A DNA stretch of 64,000 bases from Pisaster brevispinus (lineage: Eukaryota > Echinodermata > Asteroidea > Forcipulatida > Asteriidae). The stretch lies in NCBI GenBank assembly GCA_023634235.1, contig JAMKCF010000030.1, positions 1,984,001 through 2,048,000 on the forward strand. The letters are read 5' to 3'. The notes below the pieces were generated by a model. It had not been told where the DNA came from. It was given only the letters and a program-made list of their open reading frames with translations, and ran no database searches. The position numbers and the translations under genes were made by a program. Shown in pieces: positions 56,101-64,000 of the stretch; position 1 is the stretch's first letter, and each line of letters starts with the position of its first letter.

Positions 56101-59100
56101 TTTAACATCTATTAAATTGTTGCAGTACCCGCTGCTAAGGATTCGAACCTAGTTCCCATAGAATAAATCTACACAGCGAAGTAGATATACACATGGCGTT
56201 TACCGCAAACTGAGTCTACATTGATACCTCACCATGCAATCATCATGCATCATCATGATCATGGCTCCCATCACTGTGTGATGATCTGATTCTCTGCCAG
56301 GTTGTTGCGACGGCGTCGGGTAAGGTGTTGCCTCCAGCATAGATCATGGAAGTTCAGTGCTGAACTTGCAGCACCAGCCTTAACAGATGATCTCCAAGAA
56401 GTATTTAACTTCAGTTCGCGCATGAAACTTGCGCGCTCTGCACAATCACACTGGTAGCGCCCCTCATTTGTTAGAAAGTCTATGTTCAAACACTCTGACT
56501 GTGTACGTTTGTATCACAATTTTAAACACGGCCGTGTGATCTCTCTGGATCTCTTCTTGATCAATCAGAATGGACAAACTGTCCCAAGTATCTATGAATG
56601 GTAGATAAACTATTCCAGCCTGAACCAAGATATCATGTGGTGAATGCATCTGCACTGTGGATGTTGTACAGCTCTGTTCGCATCTGCACCACCATGGGAT
56701 GGCTTCAAATGGTTGGTCAACTTGCAGGAAAATGTCAAGAAAGTCTAAACATTACTTCCTTGGCTTTGTGACTGTTTGTCAGATGAAAAGATTTCTCTGG
56801 AGGAGAGTGATTCAAACTGAATCCATTTCTCTCCTGATTATTTCAAATGGTGGTCTATAATTTTTTTCTCTTGGCACCTTTCAGACTTTTTGAGATGGGT
56901 TTTGCCGAGCAGCTTCGGGAGATTCTACACTCTCTGCCGCAGCATCGTCAGACGCTCCTCTTTTCGGCGACGCTGCCCAAATCTCTTGTTGAGTTTGCCA
57001 AGACTGGACTGAACGACCCAACCCTCATACGGCTTGACGTGGAGACAAAGATATCAGATCAACTCAAGGTATGAAAATCATTTGTGTCTTGGGGCAAAAG
57101 TGCTCAGTGCAAAAATCGTTATATCTTAGTGTGTACTTGTATTGTGTGTACATTTGGGTTACTTTAAGCAAGGTACAACGTTTTGACAATTCAAAGTCAC
57201 GTATAACGTAAATGCTCTTTTAGTTTTTGCACTAACACGACTGTTTGTTCTTCCTCTGTTGGTATCATTTTCCAGCAAGCTTACTGACCATTTTACAACC
57301 ATTCAACTGCTTGGGTTATGTAGTGTACGGTGGCACAACTCTGCACTGAACGAACTGTGTACATTTGTGTACCACATGATTTCATATTGCAGGCTGACAT
57401 ATCTATCATTCAAAACTACAGCGGATGATATTGAATGGTCCAAGAGTAGAAGGGTTGACTGTGTTCTGTGTTCTGTGTTCTGTGTTCTGTGTTTGCTTTC
57501 ATCACATGATATCAGACATATTACAGGCAGGCTTGGTGCATCTATCATTCCAAACTATAGTGGATGATGATGATAAATGGTCAAACAGTAAGAGGGTTGA
57601 ATGTGTACTGAGTAGACGCATTCATCATAGGATGTCACATTGAAAAACCCAGTTGCAGTATTTTTAAAAGGTGTAGTCCTCGTTGTTTCTGGCATGGTTT
57701 CAAATAAATGAACCTTGAATCTTGAACCTCTTCTTTAATCCTTTCAGTCCCATATACTTTGTACACAGCTAACCCCCATATCCCGCATACTTTTCAAGCA
57801 CATACTTTTATTGAGTGTTTTCATTAAAAAATCATTAAAAAATACCATAAAGTATTTTGTTACAATATTTTGGGATAATGTTTATCGGGTTATTGTCTTT
57901 ATTTCTGGATAGGTTTCGTTGACCTCTGTGACCTCATTGACCTTTAACTTCCTGTGAAAGCGGAAGTTGTAAACAAAATATAAATGCTTTTAAATTTTTG
58001 TCATTTTGGCTTCTGTTTTTCAGTATTAGTTTCGATATAATACAAAAAATAATAGTTTACATGCAATACAAGTTTTATGACATTATTGTAGCTTGGTGTG
58101 TTGATAAATTCCGTAGCTAGAACGGTTTTCCTTTGCGTTGTTGTTCATTATCTCTGGCCACGTACGCACATGCTCATGGCGGCCGCCATCTTGAAACTTT
58201 GTTTACTTTCGTTCAGATGAACTACTCAAACTTTGACGAAGTTATTAAATGGTTTTAGCTCTGATCAACTGCCAGAAAATCTATCCATATGTGGTATGGA
58301 CATTTCTAAAGACATTTATAAGGCCAAAGAATCTGTGAAAATTTTGAAACAAAAATAGCAAAAAAACAGAGGGCCACACGGCTATGTCGTGCATCGTTCG
58401 TGACACATGTGTGGAAATGCAAACTCATTATGTGTGTACAGTTCCACAAACGATAGAAAATACTTCCAAAAACCAATCAAAACAACACATTTTTCTGAAT
58501 AATTATTAAATATACACACCTGAATTAATAGTATAGTATTTGCTAAGTAACCAGTAGTCAAGAAAGGAAATCACACAGGGAAAACGAGCTACATTTTGAA
58601 GAAAATCTTTACGTCAATTTTTTTTCTATTTGGACTTCGCGCAGACTCAACCATGGAACGGAAGGTGTAAAAAGTCCCGGATGCAGTCTGCTATACCTCT
58701 CTAAACTATACCAACATAGGGCGAATTTCATCGTGTAGTTGGTGCTGTATTTTTGTTTTCATAGTGCATTTGGTGCGAGCGTGACAGCATTTATATTGTG
58801 TGGCGACCGCGCAACCCGGGATATCCCGGGAGCGGGATCTGAGTGCGCGCTACGTAAGCCGGGATATCCCGGGTGCGGGACTGAAAGGGTTAAAGACCTT
58901 GGCCCAATTTCATAAAGCAACTTTCTATGCTTAGCAAAAAATCAATGGGACACCAGTCGCAACAATATAAATTTCATGGAAGTTTTGCTTGTAACCAGTT
59001 TTTGCTAAGCATTGTTTTTCTGTGCTTGGCAAGTTTTTACATGACAAGTTTTATGAAATTGGGCTCTTATGAATTGACGTCATCCAGCCGCCTTCTTAGC

Positions 59101-60739
59101 GGTAAGCCGATGATGAAACAATGGAATATGTACAGATTTGTACGTGCGGCACACATGACTGGCCAATGAGCAACGTGCTTTTGACCTCTACATGTAGGTG
59201 AGGGGCCCCACTCAAATAACGTCATATGCACTCATATTCACTCACAGCTGATAAGCTGATTTGCAAAAAGACGCGTCTACAACGTGTTGGAGCCCCAGGC
59301 ACGCAAGTGCGCCCTTTGGCAGCCTGCTACATGGACCTATAAAATGACCATGAAGCACAGCCAGAGATTGAAAGTGTTAGAATTTTCTTGAAGGAAGAAA
59401 ACTGGGCCCAGAGAAAAACCCTTGGTGTCGTAGGAGAGAACCATCGCACAACTCCAGTCATATATGGCCTTAGCCTGGAATCAAACCAGGGCCACACTGG
59501 TGAGAGGCGAGCGCTCTCCGCACTAGCCACCCATGCCACTCAATAACATGACCTCATTTGATCCTTTCAGAGCTCCTTCTTCTTCCTGAGACAGTCTGAT
59601 AAGATAGCCACCCTGCTGTACCTTCTACGGGAGGTGGTCAAACCAGACGATCTGACCGTCGTCTTCATGGCAACCAAACACCATGTGGAATATGTGAAAG
59701 AGGTGAGGAATCACTGTACACCGCAAACACTGAATGAAATATGAGCACTGCGAGGCCAAACTAGCCCTCCCTTTATCGGTAGTGGCTTGTCTTGACCGAG
59801 CGCTCTAGAGCAGATCTGGGGTTGTCAGAGTGTGGGTTTGATTCCCAGTCATGGCACTTGTGTCCTTAAGCAAGGCACGTAACCACAGTTGCTTCTTTTA
59901 GCCCCGGCGTGTAAATAGGAACCTGAATAAAAAATGGTGCAAAAAAGTTGGAAAACCACAGTGTGTAGAGACAGTTGTTTGCTGTTTTTGTTTTTTAGAG
60001 AACTTCTTCAAATTAGGCAAATTTATTAATAATAGTAGAAGTCCCTTCAACACACTGGACCAACGGCTTTACGTCCCATCCGAAAGGACGCCGCAACAGT
60101 GGTCAAGTGTCTTGTTCCAGGACACAAGTGTCAGGACCAGGACTCGAACCCACACTCTGCTGATCAGAAACACCACGGTTAGCGCCTCCTTCTCCTGACC
60201 CTCTTCCTCCTCTTAAACAATTGGCCACTGATTATGTTCCTGAAGGTCTGAGCACAGGTGGGAAGCAGCATCCTGAAAAGTTTGTCCCCCACTATTTTTG
60301 TGTCATCCAACTGGTCTTAAACATTTCCTACTACAAATTCAATGGTGATTTAAGAGCGGCGAAACACTAGCACGTGATCACATCTTGACCAATCAGAATG
60401 AATAAACTCTCCAAGGTATTTATGAATACTGAATCGCGCTGGTCGCTTTTTGGTCCAGTTCCAAACAAATTTTGCAGTTTTGCAAGTTTTTCATAAAAAA
60501 AAAAAATTCCTGTAATTTTTCCCCTCAGATCCTTACAATGGCTGGTATTAACTGCACATACACCTACAGTGACCTGGATCATGCGGCAAGAACAATTAAC
60601 GTGGCTAAGTTTACTCGCAAGAAGACCAAAGTCATGCTGGTGACAGACGTGGCTGCCCGTGGTATAGACATTCCAATGCTGGACAATGTCATCAACTTCA
60701 ATATCCCTTGCAAGCCCAAGCTTTATGTTCATCGAGTTG
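49992..60739 (+). CDS. DDX54: DDX54/Dbp10-type DEAD-box RNA helicase, partial (C-terminus beyond window), with lesions
   Basis: Eight exon segments (49992-50147, 52187-52313, 52832-52902, 54095-54283, 55862-56049, 56885-57068, 59571-59702, 60529-60739) join in phase. Visible motifs: Q motif region GYKIPTPIQ, motif I ARTGSGET, Ia PTRELALQ, Ib TPGR, II DEAD, III SAT, then [20 protein letters not shown] (V) and HRVG at the edge of motif VI. DDX54 is a nucleolar helicase for 60S assembly that also acts as a nuclear receptor corepressor. Its N-terminal signature [11 protein letters not shown] ... [12 protein letters not shown] is present. Oddities: TAA in exon 1 (50070) and Glu instead of the ATP-binding Lys in motif I. 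The copy is therefore either a young pseudogene or affected by sequence error. Confidence 0.88.
50515..51850. mobile_element. possible TIR element with GTCGCCC ends, containing a SINE
   Basis: 50518-50585 (gtcgcccctagcaaagc, gacagagtcgcccc) and the reverse complement of 51766-51845 match loosely in order. The 1.3 kb between includes an inverted copy of the 30.3-kb repeat and the SINE at 51484-51750, so nesting is likely. Confidence 0.5.
51484..51750 (+). mobile_element. tRNA-derived SINE, second family, full copy
   Basis: The body catccccttaaggtgatccc ... gacttatagggagaccgcca is followed by a tRNA-like part with A box tagctcagttggtagagcgc and B box ggttcaagtcc, and the tail tttctttgttcaaacccaaa. 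The copy at 52907-53165 has the same order. Confidence 0.88.
52187..52313 (+). CDS. DDX54: DDX54-like exon 2, N-terminal signature
   Basis: Acceptor cttacccccag, donor G|GTGAGA. It reads [42 protein letters not shown]. The TSD-x-EP-x-TRE and [12 protein letters not shown] blocks are typical of DDX54 and precede the helicase core. The exit phase is 1. Confidence 0.92.
52832..52902 (+). CDS. DDX54: DDX54-like exon 3, Q motif
   Basis: Acceptor gtcgttgtag; G|GT gives Gly, then [23 protein letters not shown] to AAG|GTTAGT. The Q motif (aromatic residue and Gln that read adenine) is intact: Y-K-x-P-T-P-I-Q. Confidence 0.94.
52907..53165 (+). mobile_element. tRNA-derived SINE starting at an exon border
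   Basis: It begins catccccttaaggtgatccc about four bases after the donor of exon 3 and ends in ttgtctttgttcagccccaa. A box tagctcagttggtcgagcgc; B box aggttcaaggcct. It is followed by copies of a catgatatcat...agtggatgatat repeat (53170-53400) also seen at 57360-57640. Confidence 0.88.
53170..53400. repeat. dimer of a ~125-bp dispersed repeat
   Basis: Two units each carry catgatatcat, atctatctttccaaaccgca or a variant, gtggatgatat and gggttgactgtgtactg. A second pair is at 57360-57640, where a (tgttctg)n run (57466-57492) has expanded in one unit. Confidence 0.75.
54095..54283 (+). CDS. DDX54: DDX54-like exon 4, motifs I and Ia; Walker Lys replaced
   Basis: Acceptor gaatgtttcag, donor GAG|GTAACT. 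It reads [20 protein letters not shown], then E (GAA at 54155-54157) [42 protein letters not shown]. The family has GSGKT; the Lys that holds ATP phosphates is Glu here, a one-base A to G change. The rest of the exon is well kept. Confidence 0.95.
54284..55861. other. intron, dispersed repeat motifs only
   Basis: Contains tgaagacaatcagagcatac and gatcgaaacgttt near 54332-54365 (a gaaacgtt-type motif as in the foldback family) and cacatggtgttaccacaaac at 55627. No exon is seen. Confidence 0.5.
55862..56049 (+). CDS. DDX54: DDX54-like exon 5, motifs Ib and II
   Basis: Acceptor tatcttggcag, donor AG|GTGAGA. It reads [62 protein letters not shown] and part of Arg. TPGR and DEAD are intact. The usual G-G-D before the DQF block is G-V-D, a change in the RNA-contact GG motif. 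Confidence 0.95.
56050..56884. other. intron; dispersed repeat motifs
   Basis: It includes a diverged tacacatggcgtttaccgca motif at 56190 and a block (aatcagaatggacaaactgt near 56565) shared with 60395-60440. No exon is seen. Confidence 0.45.
56885..57068 (+). CDS. DDX54: DDX54-like exon 6, motif III
   Basis: Acceptor ggcacctttcag, donor AAG|GTATGA. It reads [61 protein letters not shown]. The SAT motif that couples ATPase to unwinding is intact. Confidence 0.96.
57739..58889. mobile_element. piggyBac-like TIR element, 1,151 bp, TTAA-flanked
   Basis: TTAA at 57735-57738 and 58890-58893 flank the ends tcctttcagtccc and gggactgaaaggg, that is, CCC-type termini with TTAA target duplication as in piggyBac. 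No transposase frame is inside. Near the right end two ccgggatatcccggg palindromes (58816-58876) stand out in GC content from the AT-rich rest. Confidence 0.82.
58903..59075. mobile_element. family B MITE
   Basis: The ends ggcccaatttcataaagcaa and ttttatgaaattgggctc enclose about 165 bp; core ccagtcgcaacaatataaat. It lies 14 bp after the piggyBac-like element and is followed by repeat H (59093-59245). Confidence 0.85.
59571..59702 (+). CDS. DDX54: DDX54-like exon 7, start of helicase domain 2
   Basis: Acceptor gatcctttcag, donor GAG|GTGAGG. It reads [44 protein letters not shown]. The T-V-V-F-x-A-T-K-H-H block matches motif IV of this family. Confidence 0.95.
59795..59915 (+). mobile_element. 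SINE (class II tRNA head), 5' part
   Basis: The tRNA-like head cttgaccgagcgctctagag, B box gggtttgattcccag, then ggcacttgtgtccttaagca, as in the 6985-7400 copy but in plus orientation and truncated. Confidence 0.75.
60045..60180 (-). mobile_element. SINE (class II tRNA head), truncated
   Basis: Minus-oriented body and head: caacggctttacgtcccatc, ggacacaagtgtcaggacca, ggactcgaacccacactctg. It lies near the plus-oriented copy at 59795. Confidence 0.8.
60529..60739 (+). CDS. DDX54: DDX54-like exon 8, motif V and start of VI
   Basis: Acceptor tttcccctcag, donor G|GTAAGT. It reads [70 protein letters not shown]. The family's usual Y-S-A-L-D-x-x-A-R-K is Y-S-D-L-D-x-x-A-R-T here. The next exon (GRVARAGR) is not found before the window end. 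Confidence 0.95.
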
Positions 60740-60857
60740 GTAAGTGAGGGTTTTTTTGGGGGGGGGGGTGTGTGACAGAAATCTTTGAAGGCCACTGTTT
60801 TCAGCGGGGGCAAAGTCATTGTATCACAGACTTGTAGAAAAAAATAATTGAATAAAG

Positions 60858-61035
60858 TTGTGGCCCACTGCACTCATACCCATCTTCCAGCATGTCCAGT
60901 GTGTTGTGTAATGCGTGTAAAAGAACCCAGTACACTTATCATTAAGAGAAAAGGTTGACCCTGGTGTTTTCGGGGGTATGTTTGGCTGCAGGTTGCGCCA
61001 CCTTTTAAACCGTTACATGGTGCTATGTAAATAAG
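60858..61035 (+). mobile_element. SINE 3' part
   Basis: The body gtgttgtgtaatgcgtgtaa, aagaacccagtacacttatc, ccgttacatggtgctatgta matches the 3' half of the 6985-7400 element in plus orientation. Confidence 0.75.
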
Positions 61036-61044
61036 TGGGTTTTA

Positions 61045-61500
61045 TGTTTGGAATATAGCTCCGCAAACCTTGTAGCAAAAAATAGGAAAAGCTTTGAAAC
61101 ACCCTCAGGTGTGGTAAAGCTTTATATAAGACCCGCATACAACCTCCTGACATTCAAAGCACTTCATGGTTCAGCCCCCTCCCTACCTTCAGAGCATGCT
61201 TCAGCACCAGCATGTCAGTGCCAGGTCTGAGGTCATCGGGCAGCATGCTGTTTGTTCCCCGGACTCGCCTTGCCACTTTTGGTGATAGGGCCTTTTCTAA
61301 CATTGCCCCCTGCCCCCCCGCCTCTGGAACTCTCTGCTTAAATATCTGAGAGACACACATGACATTTCCCACTTCCAACAATCTCTTAAAACACATCTTT
61401 TCAGATTGGCCTATGAGCACATCTGAGAATTCTTTGAATGTTTCACAGAGAAAGTGTGCCATACAAATGCTGTGTTATTATTATGATTATTATTATTTCA
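61045..61500 (+). mobile_element. CR1/L2-like LINE tail (ORF2 C-terminus)
   Basis: Pieces in changing frames read LTFKALHGSAPSLPS, then LRSSGSMLFVPRTRL, ATFGDRAFSNIAP, then SGTLCL, then QQSLKTHLFRLAYEH near 61378-61422. These are the standard C-terminal blocks of CR1/L2/Jockey-type reverse transcriptase proteins. A (tta/tga)n tail follows at 61474-61500. It is 5' truncated, frameshifted and dead. Confidence 0.78.
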
Positions 61501-61574
61501 TTCTATTACAGCATGCAAAAGAAAGATCACATTTTCCTTTGTGTCGGTAACTCCTCGAGTCAGGCTACGTCCCG

Positions 61575-63915
61575 TAGCCTTAGATCTCAAGGGTCTTTCT
61601 GAGAATCCTTGCTGTTCCCAAAAGCGCCGCCTTCTGTAATAGTTCTACCCTCACACTTGTCCCTATTTCCTCTAGATGTTTCCCAAGTGCTTTCGGAATG
61701 GTGCCAAGTGCTCCAACCACCACAGGGACTACTTTCACCTTCACCTGCCAAATCTTACGAAGTTCCCTGGCCAGGTCTTGGTACTTTTGGATCTTTTCTG
61801 TCTCCTTCTTAGCGACCCTTATATCACCCGGCACAGCTATGTCAATAAGATGACACATCTTCTTTGTCTTATCTAAGACTTCAACATCCGAACGCCTATG
61901 TTCTATAACATGATCAGTCTGAATGTTAAAGTCCCAGAGGATCTTGACCTGGTCGGTCTCTACAACTTTATCCGGAACATGCTCGTACCATTTTGCAGTC
62001 ACTTGGACACCATTCTTTTTACACAGATCCCAGTGAATCACTTTGGCCAACTTGTCGTGTCTTCCTTTGTACTCCGTCTGGGCCATCATACTACATTCAC
62101 TGACAATATGAAATACAGTCTCCTCTGCCTTATTACACATTCTGCACATAGGAGAGACGTTTGCTTTCTCTATCCTTGCCTTTATTACAATTGTCCTTAG
62201 AGACTGGTCTTGTGCCGCAGTAATCGAGCCCTCTGTTTTTTTCTTAAGTTCTACGCTCTTTCTCTTCGTGACACCATAAAAAAAAATCACACCGTTTCGC
62301 CATGCCTTACTTGTTGAGTAACAGTTTGATTTTAGCGTGTAACACATTTCTGTGAAGAACCAAATCACTTTTAAATCACCCAAATCATTAGATAGAGACC
62401 CTTTTGACTAAATAAAATCAATTCAAGCAAAATTGTTTTTTGAGATGAGCCCAAATTTCTCTTTCTGCTCAATCAACCATTTCTTTGAATAACACCCTTT
62501 GTTCACACAACTTAGCAAGGCTTAGTAATTGCAGTACAATTCCTATGGGAATTCCTGGAGAGTGGGTCATTGTTGGATTGTGTTAGTGAAAAACAAACCC
62601 CGGATAGTGATAAGACAATTGGCATGCTATTTGGCTAGATGCTGTTGTGGAACTTGGAGTTTTTTAGATTTTTTGGAGTAAAAAAATGGCGGATTACCGA
62701 CTTTTTAATTAAAAACTGTAACTCAATAAGTGAGCGATTGTGTCATTGAGTGTTAACCAATTCCAGGACTTGCTGCTGGCAACTTCTTCAGTGCATCTCA
62801 AGAACCGGCCATGAAGTGGTTTGTTCCGCCAATCTTGATGTCTTTCCTCTTTCCTTTTGCCTCTTGTACTCCTTCGGCCCAACTTCGCTTGCCTTCGTTT
62901 ACTTCTGCGCAACTTTCAACAAGTTCTCCTCAGTCCTCCTAATATGACAATGTAAGCTCCTGCGCTCGATGTTGACACTGTCTGCCACACTTAGCAACCC
63001 CCTATCGCCCTCTGACTTCGGAAGATAAAGTCTGCTCACATTCGCCCGCAGATGAAGCATACCATTTATGGTCATCAGTTTTCTCATTCTCCTGTCCATG
63101 ACATCTAGATCTTCCTTAGTCCACTCGACAATACCCGCACTATACCTCATCAAAGACACGGCCCATGTGTTATTTGCCTTAACCATGTTCCCCCCGTTCA
63201 GTTTCGACTTCAAACATTTCTTTACCTGTCTGATGTAGTCTGCCCTCAACCTCACCTTTGCAGATGGTTGATCTTACATCCGTCCTTCTTCATTTCATAA
63301 CCTGCACTCACCTTCCTCAGAATCATCGACAGGGGCATCAGTGCCAGAACAAACAGGAGCAAAGACAGAGAGTCACCTTGGAAAATCCCTCTTCTTATGC
63401 ATACCTTGCCCAGACTAGCAATTTTTGGCCGTCAGATTAGTTCGCCATGTCTTCATGCTCTCACTTAGAAGACGCTTTACTGCATCAGCCAGTCCAACCA
63501 TATCCAGGCATTCCATTATCCACGTGTGCGATACCATGTCATACGCCTTCTTGTAATCGATCCACGCCATTGCCAAGTTCGTCTTTCTGCTCCTGCAGTC
63601 CTTCAGTACAGCCTTATCGATGATAAGTTGATCCTTCGTACCTCTGGACCGCTTCTTTCAGCCTTTCTGCTCCTCTGGAAACAACTGCTGGTCATCCATA
63701 TGACGATAGAGGTCTTCTGCAATCATACTGGTCAAGAGTTCATACATCACAGGTAAGCACGTGATTGGTCTATAGTTACTAGCAATGTTAATGTACCTTT
63801 CTTGATGTCCTTCATGGTCAGAACCGTTCTTGCCTCAGTCATCCAACATGGGACCTTACCATGTCCTAGACAGTCTTGCAATTGTAGGGCCATTCGCTCA
63901 TGCAAACTGCGAATG
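61575..63915 (-). mobile_element. decayed LINE with reverse transcriptase and restriction-like endonuclease (R2/R4-like)
   Basis: Minus strand, 5' to 3': CWMTEARTVLTMKD, YRPITCLPVMYELLTSMIAE, DQQLFPEEQKG, stop, [33 protein letters not shown] (RT motif A), RRGIFQGDSLSLLLFVLALM (motif B), then VEWTKEDLDVMDRRMRKLM (thumb), WRNKPLHGRFLRCTEEVASS, CRMCNKAEETVFHIVSECS (Cys/His knuckle), and HRRSDVEVLDK, LIDIAVPGD, KIQKYQDLARELRKIW (endonuclease). The RT active site Y/F-x-D-D after motif B is missing. Frameshifts and stops are many, and about 450 bp of foreign sequence sits near 62280-62730. Confidence 0.85.
61580..62260 (-). pseudogene. LINE C-terminal domain, longest open part
   Basis: The longest uninterrupted part (about 225 codons) starts TEGSITAAQDQSLRTIVIKA and ends ILRKTLEI, TAA at 61580. 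It carries the C-x2-C-x7-H-x4-C type knuckle and the endonuclease motif E-H-R-R-S-D...D-I-A-V-P-G-D-x-R-x-x-x-K-E. Immediately after the stop a hairpin-like ggctacgggacgtagcc forms the 3' end. It is a fragment of the element above. Confidence 0.75.
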
Positions 63916-64000
63916 AACTATTCTTTTTTTGTTCTAATATCATTAAACAGCTACTCGAGCAAGTAATTCTCAACGGTAATGCTATTAAAATGTGTTTATA

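Noticed and set aside
56271..56655. Minus-strand open frames in the helicase intron
   Set aside because: Low-complexity agreement only, and part of a block shared with 60395-60440. No exon borders.
60367..60873. 168-codon minus-strand open frame
   Set aside because: It is antisense to helicase exon 8, whose plus-strand reading has strong family motifs and splice sites.

Overview
This window looks like animal nuclear DNA, most likely from a marine invertebrate deuterostome (echinoderm-like, low confidence). Genes are split into short exons with GT/AG borders. The rest is AT-rich non-coding DNA packed with tRNA-derived SINEs, foldback and TIR elements, non-LTR retrotransposon remnants and a very large satellite. 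There are no bacterial-style operons, ribosome binding sites or CRISPR arrays.

Layout. 1-2.2 kb: a 12-bp minisatellite of about 158 units; its minus strand reads as an open Thr/Ser-rich frame. 2.2-2.6 kb: a possible minus-strand exon. 2.65-4.41 kb: remains of a plus-strand gene with a CUB-type domain. 5.3-6.3 kb: two foldback elements. 7-8.1 kb: a SINE and a foldback element. 8.95 kb: a lone THAP-type first exon. 10.4-11.5 kb: a decayed minus-strand coding sequence split by a TIR element. 13.3-24.4 kb: a decayed copy of CTR9 (Paf1-complex TPR subunit) with its introns kept. 28-30.2 kb: exon remains of an unrecognised protein. 30.5-47.4 kb: about 17 kb of a roughly 187-bp satellite. 50-60.7 kb: seven exons of a DDX54/Dbp10-type DEAD-box helicase, running towards the right edge. 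61-63.9 kb: a CR1/L2-like LINE tail and a decayed minus-strand LINE with a restriction-enzyme-like endonuclease.

The host genes do not form a pathway. CTR9 acts in transcription elongation and DDX54 in ribosome biogenesis and nuclear receptor corepression. What they share is damage. The CTR9 copy has in-frame stops, frameshifts, missing exons and a 1.27-kb transposon inside an exon. The CUB gene has stops, the helicase has a stop in exon 1 and Glu for the Walker A Lys, and both other coding remnants carry frameshifts. Reading frames and splice sites are otherwise well kept, so the decay looks fairly young. The best-supported unusual items are the transposon that splits a CTR9 exon and itself carries an inverted pair of exon-like fragments, the satellite whose monomers each carry an 18-bp palindrome and include exact-looking 743-bp and 2,796-bp tandem duplications, and the possible mucin-like frame in the minisatellite.
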